NCBI RefSeq assembly: GCF_024343675.1
Contig: NZ_RJUD01000023.1
Coordinates: 1-56,905 of the forward strand
Direction of reading: 5' to 3'
Length of the DNA stretch: 56,905 bases
From: Lacihabitans sp. CS3-21
GTDB lineage: Bacteria; Bacteroidota; Bacteroidia; Cytophagales; Spirosomataceae
In this document: positions 34,335 to 44,022 of the stretch, piece by piece
Position numbering within the stretch: position 1 is the stretch's first letter
Layout: each line of letters begins with the position of its first letter
Position numbers and translations under genes: made by a program
The notes under the pieces: model-generated
The model's input: the letters and a program-made list of their open reading frames with translations, nothing else
The model's database searches: none
What the model was told of the DNA's origin: nothing

Positions 34335-35576
34335 ATGAAAAAAATCTTAACCAATCTAACTTTCTGGGTGCTGACTGCAATTACCGCAGGGGCATTTTTA
34401 GGGCATTTTGCACCTGACCGGGCCGTAGAGTTCAAATGGCTAGGCACAAGATTTATAGATATTGTAAAACTCTTTATTAACCCAATCATTTTCCTGACCA
34501 TATCATTGGGAATAAGCGGTATGGGCGACCTCAAAAAAGTTGGAAAGGTTGGTTTAAAGGCACTTATCTATTTTGAGATTGTAACCACCTTCGCGTTATT
34601 GGTCGGTATAATTGTAGCCAACATCATACAACCAGGAGCGGGAGTAACTACTGGAAATTTGGATGGAGCCGATTTATCCGAATACACCAAAAAGTCAGCG
34701 GAATTCAGTTGGTTAAAATTCCTAAAAGATAATCTTACCATTCAAGTTTTGATTTTCTCTATCGTATTTGGGGTTGTTTTGAGCAAACTGAAGCAAAAAG
34801 TTATAGTCACAACATTTTTGAATAAAATTTCTAAATATGTATTCAAAGCATTGCATTGGGTAATGTTTTTTGCTCCATTGGGTGCGTTTGGCGGAATGGC
34901 CTTCACCATAGGCAAATATGGCATAAAAACCTTGTTTCCATTGGGCAAACTTATGCTATCCGTTTATGCAACCATGGCTATATTTGTATTCGTAGTACTT
35001 TATTTTATCCTTAAATATTACAAAATAAGTATATGGAAATTCTTGAAATATATCCGTGAAGAATTGCTGATCGTTTTAGGCACTTCCTCTTCTGAGGCGG
35101 CATTGCCGTCTTTAATGGAAAAACTCGAAAGAATGGGTTGCTCTAAATCAGTTGTAGGTTTGGTCGTGCCTGCTGGTTACTCGTTTAATTTGGACGGCAC
35201 CACCATATATTTGTCCATGGCTACCATATTTCTCGCCCAGGTATTTGGTGTTCATCTTACATTTGAACAGATTTTAACCATCATAGGCATTTTAATGATC
35301 ACTTCAAAAGGTGCCGCTGGCGTTACCGGAAGCGGATTTGTCGTATTAGCCTCCACATTATCTGCGGTGGAAGTTATACCCATAGAAGGCTTAGCTTTGT
35401 TACTTGGTGTAGACAGATTTATGTCAGAAGCAAGAGCTATAACAAATTTTATTGGTAATGGCGTGGCTACGATATGGATTTCGAGAAACGAAAATGAATT
35501 GGACATGAAAAAACTTCATTATGCACTTAATCATGTGGAGGATACCGAAGACATATTAAAAGATAATTTTAGCTAA
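34335..35576 (+). CDS. dctA: DAACS-family symporter, DctA-like (C4-dicarboxylate or glutamate)
   Basis: A 413-aa secondary transporter with about eight helices and two re-entrant loops. Signature segments are GTSSSEAALPSLMEK (HP1), VPAGYSFNLDGTTIYLSMA (TM7), TSKGAAGVTGSGFVVLA (HP2) and DRFMSEARAITNFIGNGVA (TM8 with the Arg that binds a carboxylate). The TSKGAAGVTGSGF and DRFMSEAR wording is closer to DctA than to GltP, so succinate, fumarate or malate is the likely cargo. Four bases separate it from the next gene. Confidence 0.82.
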   Translation: MKKILTNLTFWVLTAITAGAFLGHFAPDRAVEFKWLGTRFIDIVKLFINPIIFLTISLGISGMGDLKKVGKVGLKALIYFEIVTTFALLVGIIVANIIQPGAGVTTGNLDGADLSEYTKKSAEFSWLKFLKDNLTIQVLIFSIVFGVVLSKLKQKVIVTTFLNKISKYVFKALHWVMFFAPLGAFGGMAFTIGKYGIKTLFPLGKLMLSVYATMAIFVFVVLYFILKYYKISIWKFLKYIREELLIVLGTSSSEAALPSLMEKLERMGCSKSVVGLVVPAGYSFNLDGTTIYLSMATIFLAQVFGVHLTFEQILTIIGILMITSKGAAGVTGSGFVVLASTLSAVEVIPIEGLALLLGVDRFMSEARAITNFIGNGVATIWISRNENELDMKKLHYALNHVEDTEDILKDNFS

Positions 35577-35580
35577 AAAC

Positions 35581-36633
35581 ATGAAACGTTCACAGAAATT
35601 TCTTCTCTCCCTTATTATACTTGGAGGCATCATTTATTTTATTGTCCAAACTACCATCAAAGCAGGTGTTTTTAATAGCATTACGGATATTGGTGATTAC
35701 CGTTTAAATTCGCTTCCAAGCATGCCTGGAGTGGAAGATATCACCATTGACCAGCAAACCAATATAGCTTATTTGAGTGCTCATGACCGTAGAAACCCAA
35801 AAAGCACAGGTGCCATATTTACTCTAAATTTGAATGATTCTTCTAAAACCTTAATTAATCTGACTGATCGTTTTAAAATTCGGGAATTTCGCCCACATGG
35901 AATTTCTTTGTTGAGCATAAAAGACAAGAAATTCTTATTTGTTATTTCTCACAAAGACAACAAAAATGATATTCTGAAATTCCAGATTTTGGGTGATAGT
36001 TTAAGCTATTTGAGCAAGTACTCCAGCACTGACTTCGTGTCTCCAAATGACATTTTGGCGGTAGCCGAAAACCAGTTTTTTGTAACCAACGACCACAGCA
36101 ATCGCTCCAAATGGAAAGTAATGTTTTCCGATTTTTTGAGAATACCAACTGGCAATGTTGTTTTTTATGATGGGAAAATTTCTAAGATTGTTAGCGAAAA
36201 AATCACCTATCCCAACGGAATTGCACTATCGGATGATGGTAGCAAAATTTACGTGGCTACTACATTAGAAAAAGCCATTCATGTTTTTGAACCTCAAACG
36301 CAAACCAATTTACTTAAATCAGTAGATTATTTTTCAACAACTTATGCTCCGGACAATATAGAAATAAATAAAAATGGAAACATGATCGTAGGTTGTCATC
36401 CAAAGCTTTTTGCTTTTATGGCCCATAAAAAAGACGCTAAGAAAATTTCTCCATCAGCAATTATAGAAATCAATAAAGACAATTTTGAAATACAAAACAC
36501 ACTTTATCTCAATGACGGTCAGCAAATTTCTGGCTCCAGTGTCGGAGCACCATTTTATTCAAAGAATGGCAAGCAAAATCTTTTAATTGGAGGTGTATTT
36601 GACCCAAAAGTAATTTTGTTAGAAAAAAAATAA
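35581..36633 (+). CDS. Membrane-anchored paraoxonase/SMP-30-like beta-propeller
   Basis: A 350-aa protein with one N-terminal helix (about 8-27) and a six-bladed propeller of the arylesterase/gluconolactonase superfamily. Paraoxonase-type marks are GVEDITIDQQTNIAYLS and HDRR near residue 62, FRPHGISLL, FVSPNDILA and ITYPNGIALSDDG, where Asn/Asp residues would bind Ca. The active site faces the periplasm. It may hydrolyse a lactone or ester. It is coupled to the DctA-like gene, so the product could be a substrate of that transporter; this is inference. Confidence 0.75.
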   Translation: MKRSQKFLLSLIILGGIIYFIVQTTIKAGVFNSITDIGDYRLNSLPSMPGVEDITIDQQTNIAYLSAHDRRNPKSTGAIFTLNLNDSSKTLINLTDRFKIREFRPHGISLLSIKDKKFLFVISHKDNKNDILKFQILGDSLSYLSKYSSTDFVSPNDILAVAENQFFVTNDHSNRSKWKVMFSDFLRIPTGNVVFYDGKISKIVSEKITYPNGIALSDDGSKIYVATTLEKAIHVFEPQTQTNLLKSVDYFSTTYAPDNIEINKNGNMIVGCHPKLFAFMAHKKDAKKISPSAIIEINKDNFEIQNTLYLNDGQQISGSSVGAPFYSKNGKQNLLIGGVFDPKVILLEKK

Positions 36634-36636
36634 ACA

Positions 36637-36741
36637 AGAATAATATTTGGCAAAAACTAACTGTTCAAAACATATCCAGATAAATATTACCAGAACACAA
36701 ACTATCCATAGTAATTAAATCACAAAACCAAATATTATTCT
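36637..36741. repeat. Perfect 14-bp inverted repeat enclosing 77 bp
   Basis: AGAATAATATTTGG (36637-36650) and CCAAATATTATTCT (36728-36741) are exact reverse complements, within the 207-bp space before maeB. No target-site duplication is visible. It could be a MITE-like remnant, paired operator sites or an RNA stem. Confidence 0.6.
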
Positions 36742-36840
36742 GCTCAATTCCACTTTTCGTCCTATATTTTTAATCAAAACATAGATACATTTCGCTATTT
36801 GATGCTTAGTTTAGCATTCGAAAACTGAATTTATTTTTAT

Positions 36841-39132
36841 ATGAACAACGACAAAACGCTTAACGAAGAAGCTCTTGAATATCATGCCAAAGGCAGGCCT
36901 GGCAAAATAGAAGTAGTGCCTACAAAAGAATACGCCAACCAAAGAGATTTATCTTTGGCTTACTCTCCTGGTGTGGCAGAGCCATGTTTGGCCATTCAAG
37001 CCAATCCCGAGGATGCATACAAATATACCGCCAAAGGGAATCTTGTTGCTGTAATCAGTAATGGAACAGCCGTTTTAGGCCTAGGTGACATAGGTGCAAT
37101 GGCTGGTAAACCAGTTATGGAAGGCAAGGGTTTGCTATTTAAAATTTATGCCGACATTGATGTTTTTGATATAGAACTCAACACGAAAGACGTCGACGAA
37201 TTCGTTCGAACAGTCAAAATAATGGAACCTACTTTTGGTGGGGTAAATTTAGAGGACATTTCAGCACCTGAATGTTTTGAAATAGAAGAAAGACTCAAAA
37301 AAGAGTTGAATATTCCTGTAATGCACGACGACCAACACGGAACAGCCATTATTTCGTCGGCTTCCTTACTCAATGCCCTCGAATTGGTAGAAAAAGACAT
37401 CGCCAAAGCCAAAATTATCATCAATGGTGCGGGTGCTTCAGCCATTTCTTGCACAAGGCTTTATAATGCTTTGGGTGCCAAAAAAGAAAATATCTTCATG
37501 TTTGATTCTAAAGGACTTATACATCCCGACAGAACAAACCTAGACGGCAAAAAGATTGAATTCGCCAACAATAACATGCCGATCGAAACCACACTCACAC
37601 AAGCAATCAATGGAGCCGATGTGTTTGTTGGACTTTCAAAAGGCAATATATTATCTAAAGAAATGGTGAAAACCATGGCAAAAGATTGTATAGTTTTTGC
37701 ATTGGCCAATCCAACACCAGAAATTTCTTATGATGACGCCATGGATGCTCGTGAAGATATTATTGTAGCCACGGGCCGTTCGGACTATCCCAACCAAGTG
37801 AATAACGTTTTGGGCTTCCCATACATTTTTAGAGGAGCCTTAGACGTAAGAGCAAGCGAAATAAATGAGGAAATGAAGTTGGCCGCAGTAAGAGCTTTGG
37901 CCGCTTTGGCAAAAAAACCTGTGCCCGATATCGTAAATATGGCGTATAGTGAAGCTAACTTAAGTTTTGGCAGAAACTACATTATTCCAAAACCAGTTGA
38001 CCCGCGATTGCTAACCTCTGTGGCTCCCGCTGTGGCCAAAGCCGCCATGGAAACAGGAGTGGCCAAATTTGCTATTACCGATTGGGATGCCTACGAAAAC
38101 CAACTTTCTAAAAGACTTGGATTGGACAATACCCTCACGAAGGCCATCATGACCAAAGCCAAAAAGAACCCGAAAAGAGTAGTATATGCTGATGCAGAAA
38201 ACCTTACTGTACTCAAGGCCATTCAGCAGGTGATTCAAGAAAAGATAGCCTATCCGATACTTTTGGGCAATAGAAAGCTGATAATGAGTATTTTAGAAGA
38301 AAATAACATTTCTCTTCCAGAAGACATCGATATCATAGATCCTAAAGAGAGCAAAAACGAGTCAGAGAAAATTAGATTGGCAGAATTTGCAGACTTGTTT
38401 TTTGATAAACGAAAAAGAAAAGGGTTGACCAAACCTGACGCCATGAATTTTGTTACCCGTAGAAGTTATTATGCCTCACTGATGGTGGAAACTGGCCTGG
38501 CAGATACTATGATAGGTGGTCTTACTAGAAACTATCCAGATACCATTCGTCCTGCTCTTCAGATTATAGGACCAGAAAAAGGTGTGAAGAAGATATCTAG
38601 TATGTATATTTTGATGACGAAAAAAGGGCCATTATTCTTAGCAGATGCTACCATCAATTTTGACCCGACTACTGACGAATTGGTAGAAATTACTGAACTT
38701 GCTGCAAAAGAAGTAGAGAAATTCAATATTAAGCCAAGAATTGCTTTGGTTACGTATTCCAATTTTGGCTCTGTGCCAGAAGGCCCCGCTCCTATCAAGA
38801 TGCGTAAGGCAGTTGAGATTTTGAAGCAGAAACACCCAGGAATGGTAGTAGATGGCGAAATGCAAGCTCACTTGGCGTTTGACACAGAACTGCTAAAAGA
38901 AAACCATCCATTCTCAGACTTGGCAGATGGCCCAGCCAATACCTTGATATTCCCAAATCTTTCTTCGGCCAACATTGCCTACAACCTACTAAAAGAAGTA
39001 GCAGGAATAGAGAAAATTGGACCACTCTTGATGGGACTCAAAAAGCCTGTGCAAGTATTACAATTAGGTGCTTCAGTTAGGGAAATTGTGAACCAAACGG
39101 CCATTTCGGTGGTTGATGCTGTGAAAAAATAA
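36841..39132 (+). CDS. maeB: NADP-dependent malic enzyme with C-terminal phosphotransacetylase domain
   Basis: A 763-aa MaeB-type fusion. Residues 1-430 are malic enzyme ([46 protein letters not shown] for NADP binding) converting malate to pyruvate and CO2. From about 435 comes a Pta domain ([30 protein letters not shown]) that in this family is usually regulatory, binding acetyl-CoA, more than catalytic. Monocistronic, with a strong terminator. With the DctA-like importer upstream it could feed C4 acids into pyruvate. Confidence 0.95.
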   Translation: MNNDKTLNEEALEYHAKGRPGKIEVVPTKEYANQRDLSLAYSPGVAEPCLAIQANPEDAYKYTAKGNLVAVISNGTAVLGLGDIGAMAGKPVMEGKGLLFKIYADIDVFDIELNTKDVDEFVRTVKIMEPTFGGVNLEDISAPECFEIEERLKKELNIPVMHDDQHGTAIISSASLLNALELVEKDIAKAKIIINGAGASAISCTRLYNALGAKKENIFMFDSKGLIHPDRTNLDGKKIEFANNNMPIETTLTQAINGADVFVGLSKGNILSKEMVKTMAKDCIVFALANPTPEISYDDAMDAREDIIVATGRSDYPNQVNNVLGFPYIFRGALDVRASEINEEMKLAAVRALAALAKKPVPDIVNMAYSEANLSFGRNYIIPKPVDPRLLTSVAPAVAKAAMETGVAKFAITDWDAYENQLSKRLGLDNTLTKAIMTKAKKNPKRVVYADAENLTVLKAIQQVIQEKIAYPILLGNRKLIMSILEENNISLPEDIDIIDPKESKNESEKIRLAEFADLFFDKRKRKGLTKPDAMNFVTRRSYYASLMVETGLADTMIGGLTRNYPDTIRPALQIIGPEKGVKKISSMYILMTKKGPLFLADATINFDPTTDELVEITELAAKEVEKFNIKPRIALVTYSNFGSVPEGPAPIKMRKAVEILKQKHPGMVVDGEMQAHLAFDTELLKENHPFSDLADGPANTLIFPNLSSANIAYNLLKEVAGIEKIGPLLMGLKKPVQVLQLGASVREIVNQTAISVVDAVKK

Positions 39133-39153
39133 ATTTCTTTTTGATTTATATTT

Positions 39154-39190
39154 AATGACAGTTTCCATTTGGGAGGCTGTCATTTTTTTT
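39154..39190 (+). terminator. Rho-independent terminator after maeB
   Basis: AATGACAG and CTGTCATT form an 8-bp stem (39154-39161 with 39177-39184), and the pairing is followed by an eight-T run. Confidence 0.85.
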
Positions 39191-39192
39191 GT

Positions 39193-39555
39193 TTTTTGGT
39201 ACTTGTTAACAAGTGGACTTTATGGATTTGATACAGATAAACATTTTTAAAATCCGCAAAAATTACTTTTGCGATAGTATTGGTTTTGGCAAAGTACTAA
39301 AATCTAATTAATTTGAATTATTCTAAAAAATCAACCTTATAAATTTAGATTTTTAATTGTGAATCTCTTGATAAAACTAGAACACTTTTTTTTTAATTTT
39401 CTAAAAAACTAACAAAGTCAGCGAAAACTTTAAAAGAAAAAAGTCTGGCTGAACACCACTAAAATCAAAAATATTAGAACCCTTACTCTTTTTTTGAGAA
39501 CTTTGTGGCACTAAGGCATTGTTACACCTCTATAGCTAAACATTCCAAAAACACT
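39193..39555. other. Intergenic region before the lpx operon
   Basis: 363 bases of AT-rich DNA without a convincing gene. It contains a perfect 14-bp palindrome ACTTGTTAACAAGT at 39201-39214 and, near its end, GAACTTTG (39498-39505), a possible -7 element for the HD-lpx operon that would place transcription start around 39511. Confidence 0.4.
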
Positions 39556-40794
39556 TTGACAAACAAACGCAAAATATTCAACGACCCTATTTATGGATTT
39601 ATAACCATACCGTCAGATTTTATATTTGAAATCGTACAACACCCTTATTTTCAGCGTCTCAGAAGAATAAAACAGTTAGGAATGGCCGAATTGGTATATC
39701 CTGGAGCTTTTCATTCACGTTTTCAGCATGCTTTAGGAGCAATGCATTTGATGAATGAAGCCCTAAACACCCTTCAATCTAAAGGCCTGATGATAATGGA
39801 AGTGGAACGAGAAGCTGCTTTGGTGGCCATTTTGTTGCACGATATTGGTCATGGGCCATTTTCGCATGTCTTGGAATACGCCATTCTTAAAAATGTGAAC
39901 CACGAAGCCATCTCAGAATTGCTCATGGAAGATCTCAATCGCCAGTTTGAAGGCAAACTTACATTGGCCATTGAGATGTTTAAAGGTACTTATGACCGCA
40001 GTTTTTTCCATCAACTTATTTCAAGCCAACTCGATATGGACAGGATGGATTATCTCAATCGTGACAGTTTTTACACGGGCGTGGCCGAAGGAAACATTGG
40101 AGCCGAACGAATCATCAAAATGCTACATGTGGTTGATAACCAATTGGTAGTAGAAGAAAAAGGACTATTGAGTGTAGAAAATTTCTTGGTGGCAAGGCGA
40201 TTAATGTATTGGCAAGTTTATCTTCACAAGACGTCTGTTTGCTCCGAAACCATGGTCTTGAAAATATTTGAAAGGGTAAAACACCTTTTGAATGAAAACA
40301 TTTTCGTAGATATTCCAAAACACCTACAAGTATTTTTTAATCGAAATATAAGAAGAGAAGATTTCCAAAACGATAGTACGCTGCTTCAAAACTTTGTAGC
40401 CCTCGACGATGTAGACATTTGGTACGCCATCAAAACTTGGCAGAACCACAATGACACTGTTTTGGCAAATTTGAGTCAAAATATAATCAATAGAAATTTG
40501 TTCAAAATAAAACTAGAAGTTGGTCTAAAAACTGAAGGATTGGAAGCCAATATTCTTCAAAATTTTGAGGATAAAAAGATACCGAAAAATCTACAAAAGT
40601 ACTTTTACAAAAAAGGCCAAATAAGCAACAATGGTTATGCTTCGCAAAATGCTAATATAAAGATTCTAATGAAAAATGGGAATATATTGGATGTTTCTGA
40701 AGCTTCTGACTTACCGACCATCAAGGCTATGAGTAATATTGTCAAAAAAAATTATATTTGTTATGCCAATGACGTATATTTACCATCGTTTTAA
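39556..40794 (+). CDS. HD-domain phosphohydrolase (dGTPase/YwfO-like)
   Basis: A 412-aa HD protein. The family start KIFNDPIYGFI is followed by RLRRIKQLG, HSRFQHALGAMHL (first metal His), ILLHDIGHGPFSHVLE (HD motif) and SSQLDMDRMDYLNRDS (late Asp), as in SAMHD1-like dNTP triphosphohydrolases. Two starts are possible: GTG 39505 (429 aa) or TTG 39556 (MTNKRKIFNDP). I prefer TTG because homologues begin with a short basic stretch before the FNDP motif, and a likely -7 element overlaps the GTG. It heads the lpxD-lpxC-lpxA run. Confidence 0.82.
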   Translation: MTNKRKIFNDPIYGFITIPSDFIFEIVQHPYFQRLRRIKQLGMAELVYPGAFHSRFQHALGAMHLMNEALNTLQSKGLMIMEVEREAALVAILLHDIGHGPFSHVLEYAILKNVNHEAISELLMEDLNRQFEGKLTLAIEMFKGTYDRSFFHQLISSQLDMDRMDYLNRDSFYTGVAEGNIGAERIIKMLHVVDNQLVVEEKGLLSVENFLVARRLMYWQVYLHKTSVCSETMVLKIFERVKHLLNENIFVDIPKHLQVFFNRNIRREDFQNDSTLLQNFVALDDVDIWYAIKTWQNHNDTVLANLSQNIINRNLFKIKLEVGLKTEGLEANILQNFEDKKIPKNLQKYFYKKGQISNNGYASQNANIKILMKNGNILDVSEASDLPTIKAMSNIVKKNYICYANDVYLPSF

Positions 40795-40824
40795 AGGCCA
40801 TTTACATCATCTCATTTATCATTA

Positions 40825-41823
40825 ATGGAGTTTTCGATAACACAAATAGCTCATCTTTTAGGAGGTGAAGTAAAGGGATCCGGAGATACACTAATACATA
40901 ACTTTGCCAAAATAGAAGAAGGAAAGCCGGGCTGTATTTCTTTCTTGGCCAATCCAAAATATGAAAATTATATTTACCAAACAGCCTCCAGTGCCGTTTT
41001 GGTCTCTAAAGATTTCGAACCCAGAGAGCCAATACAAACAAATCTTATACGCGTAGAGGATCCATATTTGGCTATCAGCTTGCTCATGGCCGAATACAAA
41101 AAACTTTCTCAAAATTCAGCTAAAGGAATTGACACCATGACTTCGATAGCCAAAGATGCGGAAATTGGCAAAAATATATACATCGGTCCATTCAGTTTTG
41201 TATCTTCTGGTGTTTTTATTGGTGAAAATAGCCAAATTTTCCCACAGGTATTTTTAGGTAAAAATGTAAAAATCGGAAAGAACAGCATTGTTCACCCTGG
41301 AGTAAAAATATATCAAGACTGTGAGGTAGGTGATAATTGTGTAATTCATGCGGGAGCAGTAATTGGGGCTGATGGATTTGGATTTGTGCCAGATGCCAAT
41401 GGCGTTTATCAAGACGTGCCGCAACTGGGCAACGTAGTCATAGAAAACAACGTAAGCATAGGAGCCAATGCCACCATAGACAGAGCGACTATGGGTTCTA
41501 CAAAAATATGCAATGGTGTAAAAATCGACAATATGGTGCAGATTGGCCATAATGTAGAGGTCGGAGCAAATACTGTAATTGCAGCCCAAACAGGCGTAGC
41601 TGGCTCCACAAAAATAGGGAAATCTTGTGTTATAGGTGGACAAGTAGGTTTTGCTGGACACCTAAAAATAGCCGATGGTACACAGATTGGTGCTCAAAGT
41701 GGAGTAGGAAAAAACATTACTGAACCCCAAGGAGCCTATTCTGGAAGACCTCTCTTACCCATAAAAGACCACCTAAAACTTTTGGTCAATTTGAGGAGAT
41801 TAAATGATAATTTGAAAAAATAA
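40825..41823 (+). CDS. lpxD: UDP-3-O-(3-hydroxyacyl)glucosamine N-acyltransferase
   Basis: LpxD (332 aa) adds the N-linked acyl chain in lipid A synthesis (third step). The N-terminal uridine-binding domain (about 1-95, GCISFLANPKYENYI) is followed by a left-handed beta-helix of hexapeptide repeats (from about 110) with the catalytic HAGAVIGADGFGF. A C-terminal helix ends in LVNLRRLNDNLKK. Cytosolic trimer. It lies 30 bases after the HD gene and 8 bases before lpxC. Confidence 0.96.
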   Translation: MEFSITQIAHLLGGEVKGSGDTLIHNFAKIEEGKPGCISFLANPKYENYIYQTASSAVLVSKDFEPREPIQTNLIRVEDPYLAISLLMAEYKKLSQNSAKGIDTMTSIAKDAEIGKNIYIGPFSFVSSGVFIGENSQIFPQVFLGKNVKIGKNSIVHPGVKIYQDCEVGDNCVIHAGAVIGADGFGFVPDANGVYQDVPQLGNVVIENNVSIGANATIDRATMGSTKICNGVKIDNMVQIGHNVEVGANTVIAAQTGVAGSTKIGKSCVIGGQVGFAGHLKIADGTQIGAQSGVGKNITEPQGAYSGRPLLPIKDHLKLLVNLRRLNDNLKK

Positions 41824-41831
41824 ATATCGAT

Positions 41832-43223
41832 ATGAATTTAAAACAACACACCATAGCCGAATCAGTAAGTATTACTGGCAAAGGACTTCACACAGGTGAG
41901 TTAGTAAATATTACGCTTAAGCCAGCTGCCATAAATCACGGAATTGTTTTCCAGCGTGTGGATTTGGAAAACAAACCCTTAATACCAGCTTTGGTAGACT
42001 ATGTGGTGGATACCAGCAGAAGTACGGTTATTGAAAAAGACGGAGGGCGTGTTGGCACCATAGAACATCTAATGTCAGCACTTGCGGGTTTACAGATTGA
42101 CAATGTTTTGGTAGAAATTGACGGTCCTGAACTTCCCATATTAGATGGATCAGCCCTACCTTTTTTAGAATTGGTGGAAGCGGCAATTCCAACGGAACAG
42201 AATGCCTTAAGAAATTACTTTTCTGTTCCAGAAGCTGTGCATTTCAAAAACGAAGATAAAAGTATAGAATTGGCGGCATTGCCTTTAGATGATTACCGTC
42301 TAACAGTTATGGTTGATTTTAACTCTCAAATTCTCCATAGCCAACATGCTCAACTGCATGAAATCAGTCTTTTCAAAGAACAAATTGCTCCTTGCAGGAC
42401 TTTTGTTTTTGTACACGAGCTTGAGTTTTTGGCCAAACAAGGACTTATAAAAGGCGGGGACTTGAGCAATGCAGTGGTAATTGCTGAAACAGACCTAAGC
42501 AAAGGCCAAATTGAGGAGCTTTCCACTTTATTAGACAAAAAATTAGAAAGTGATGGAAAAGCTGGAATATTGAACGACGAAAAGTTGAAGTTTCATAACG
42601 AACCAGCTCGTCACAAATTACTCGATTTAATCGGGGATCTGGCTTTGATTGGACGCCCGTTGAAAGCACATATATTGGCTGCAAGACCGGGTCATGCCTC
42701 CAATGTGGAGTTGGCAAAACTTATCAAAAAGCAAATCGCTGCAAAAAGTAGTGCTGCTCCGTATTTCGATGCCAACGCCGAGCCAGTTTTCAACGTATTA
42801 GATATAGCGAAACTTTTACCACACCGTTATCCGTTTCAGTTGGTAGACAAGATTATGTCATTGGATGGAACAACCGTGGTAGGCATCAAAAATATAACCA
42901 TGAATGAACCTCAGTTTACGGGTCATTTTCCAGACAATCCGGTAATGCCAGGCGTTTTGCAGGTTGAGGCCATTGCACAAACAGGCGGAGTTTTGGTGCT
43001 CACTTCGACTGGAGAACCTGAAAAATACTGGCCATATTTGGTAGGAATCGAAAATTGTAGGTTTTATAAAAATGTTTTACCGGGCGATTCGTTAGTCATA
43101 AGATGCTCTCTTTTGGCCCCTATTAGAATGGGAGTAGCCAAAATGCATGGAGAGGCTTGGGTCGGCAAAAACATGGTTTGTTCTGTTGACATGACCGCAA
43201 GATTAGTTAAGAAATCCAATTAA
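41832..43223 (+). CDS. lpxC: Bifunctional LpxC deacetylase / FabZ dehydratase
   Basis: A 463-aa fusion typical of Bacteroidota. The first 300 residues are LpxC, the committed deacetylase of lipid A synthesis; zinc ligands are in EHLMSALAG and RHKLLDLIGDL, and the catalytic His is in ARPGHASN. From about 315 comes FabZ, the 3-hydroxyacyl-ACP dehydratase (LLPHRYPFQLVDK with active His, GHFPDNPVMPGVLQVEAIAQ with active Glu). Joining the two may balance lipid A against fatty acid synthesis, because both draw on 3-hydroxyacyl-ACP. It lies between lpxD and lpxA. Confidence 0.96.
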   Translation: MNLKQHTIAESVSITGKGLHTGELVNITLKPAAINHGIVFQRVDLENKPLIPALVDYVVDTSRSTVIEKDGGRVGTIEHLMSALAGLQIDNVLVEIDGPELPILDGSALPFLELVEAAIPTEQNALRNYFSVPEAVHFKNEDKSIELAALPLDDYRLTVMVDFNSQILHSQHAQLHEISLFKEQIAPCRTFVFVHELEFLAKQGLIKGGDLSNAVVIAETDLSKGQIEELSTLLDKKLESDGKAGILNDEKLKFHNEPARHKLLDLIGDLALIGRPLKAHILAARPGHASNVELAKLIKKQIAAKSSAAPYFDANAEPVFNVLDIAKLLPHRYPFQLVDKIMSLDGTTVVGIKNITMNEPQFTGHFPDNPVMPGVLQVEAIAQTGGVLVLTSTGEPEKYWPYLVGIENCRFYKNVLPGDSLVIRCSLLAPIRMGVAKMHGEAWVGKNMVCSVDMTARLVKKSN

Positions 43224-43229
43224 TAATAT

Positions 43230-44021
43230 ATGAATCAGCCGTTGGCTTACGTACATCCAGGTGCTAAAGTTGCTCAAAACGTTGTAATTGAGCCTTTTGT
43301 AACCATTCAAAATGATGTAGAAATAGGAGAAGGAACGTGGATAGGTCCTAATGTAACAATATTTTCTGGTGCAAGAATCGGGAAAAATTGCAAGATTTAT
43401 CCTGGAGCAGTGATAGCTGCAGAACCACAAGACTTAAAATTTAAAGGCGAATATACCACAGTAGAAATCGGAGATAACACCGTTATTCGTGAATGTGTAA
43501 CCATCAATAGAGGTACTACTGACAAAAACAAAACGGTTGTTGGTAGCAATTGCTTGATCATGGCATATGTCCACATTGCCCATGACTGTATGGTTGGCAA
43601 CTATGTAATTTTAGCCAATGGAGTTCAATTGGCTGGTCATATTATTTTAGGAGATTATGTATTTGTAGGAGGCACAAGTGCAGTGCATCAATTTGTAAAT
43701 ATTGGCTCACATGCAATGGTAGCAGGCGGATCATTGGTAAGAAAGGATGTTCCTCCATTCGTAAAAGCAGCCAGAGAGCCTTTATCCTATGCCGGTGTAA
43801 ACTCTATTGGGCTAAGAAGAAGAGGTTTCACAAGCGATAAAATTGAAGAAATTCAAGACATTTACAGAATCCTATATTTATCTGGGCTTAACAATACCTC
43901 CGCCATAGACAAAGTTGAGCTTGAATATGCCGCAACAGCAGAAAGAGATGAGATTATCAATTTCATTAGAAATTCTGAAAGAGGTATCATTAAGTCTGGA
44001 ACATCAAAAAATATTGACTGA
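43230..44021 (+). CDS. lpxA: UDP-N-acetylglucosamine acyltransferase
   Basis: LpxA (263 aa) catalyses the first lipid A step, O-acylation of UDP-GlcNAc. Hexapeptide repeats run from residue 8 to about 190, with the catalytic His in MAYVHIAHDCMVGN (near 119-122) and the GGTSAVHQFVNIG turn. The C-terminal helical part includes LRRRGFTSDKIEEI. It starts 6 bases after lpxC; the ABC ATPase gene begins within a base or two of its stop. Confidence 0.96.
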   Translation: MNQPLAYVHPGAKVAQNVVIEPFVTIQNDVEIGEGTWIGPNVTIFSGARIGKNCKIYPGAVIAAEPQDLKFKGEYTTVEIGDNTVIRECVTINRGTTDKNKTVVGSNCLIMAYVHIAHDCMVGNYVILANGVQLAGHIILGDYVFVGGTSAVHQFVNIGSHAMVAGGSLVRKDVPPFVKAAREPLSYAGVNSIGLRRRGFTSDKIEEIQDIYRILYLSGLNNTSAIDKVELEYAATAERDEIINFIRNSERGIIKSGTSKNID

Positions 44022-44022
44022 T

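Noticed and set aside
41254-41661. Long minus-strand open frame inside lpxD (also similar ones inside the T9SS gene and maeB)
   Set aside because: Repeated hexapeptide codons create open antisense frames; the protein sequences have no family character and the sense genes are certain.
43915-44022. Upstream ATG that would extend the ABC ATPase by 36 residues
   Set aside because: The extension lies wholly inside lpxA in another frame and does not look like an ABC N-terminus.
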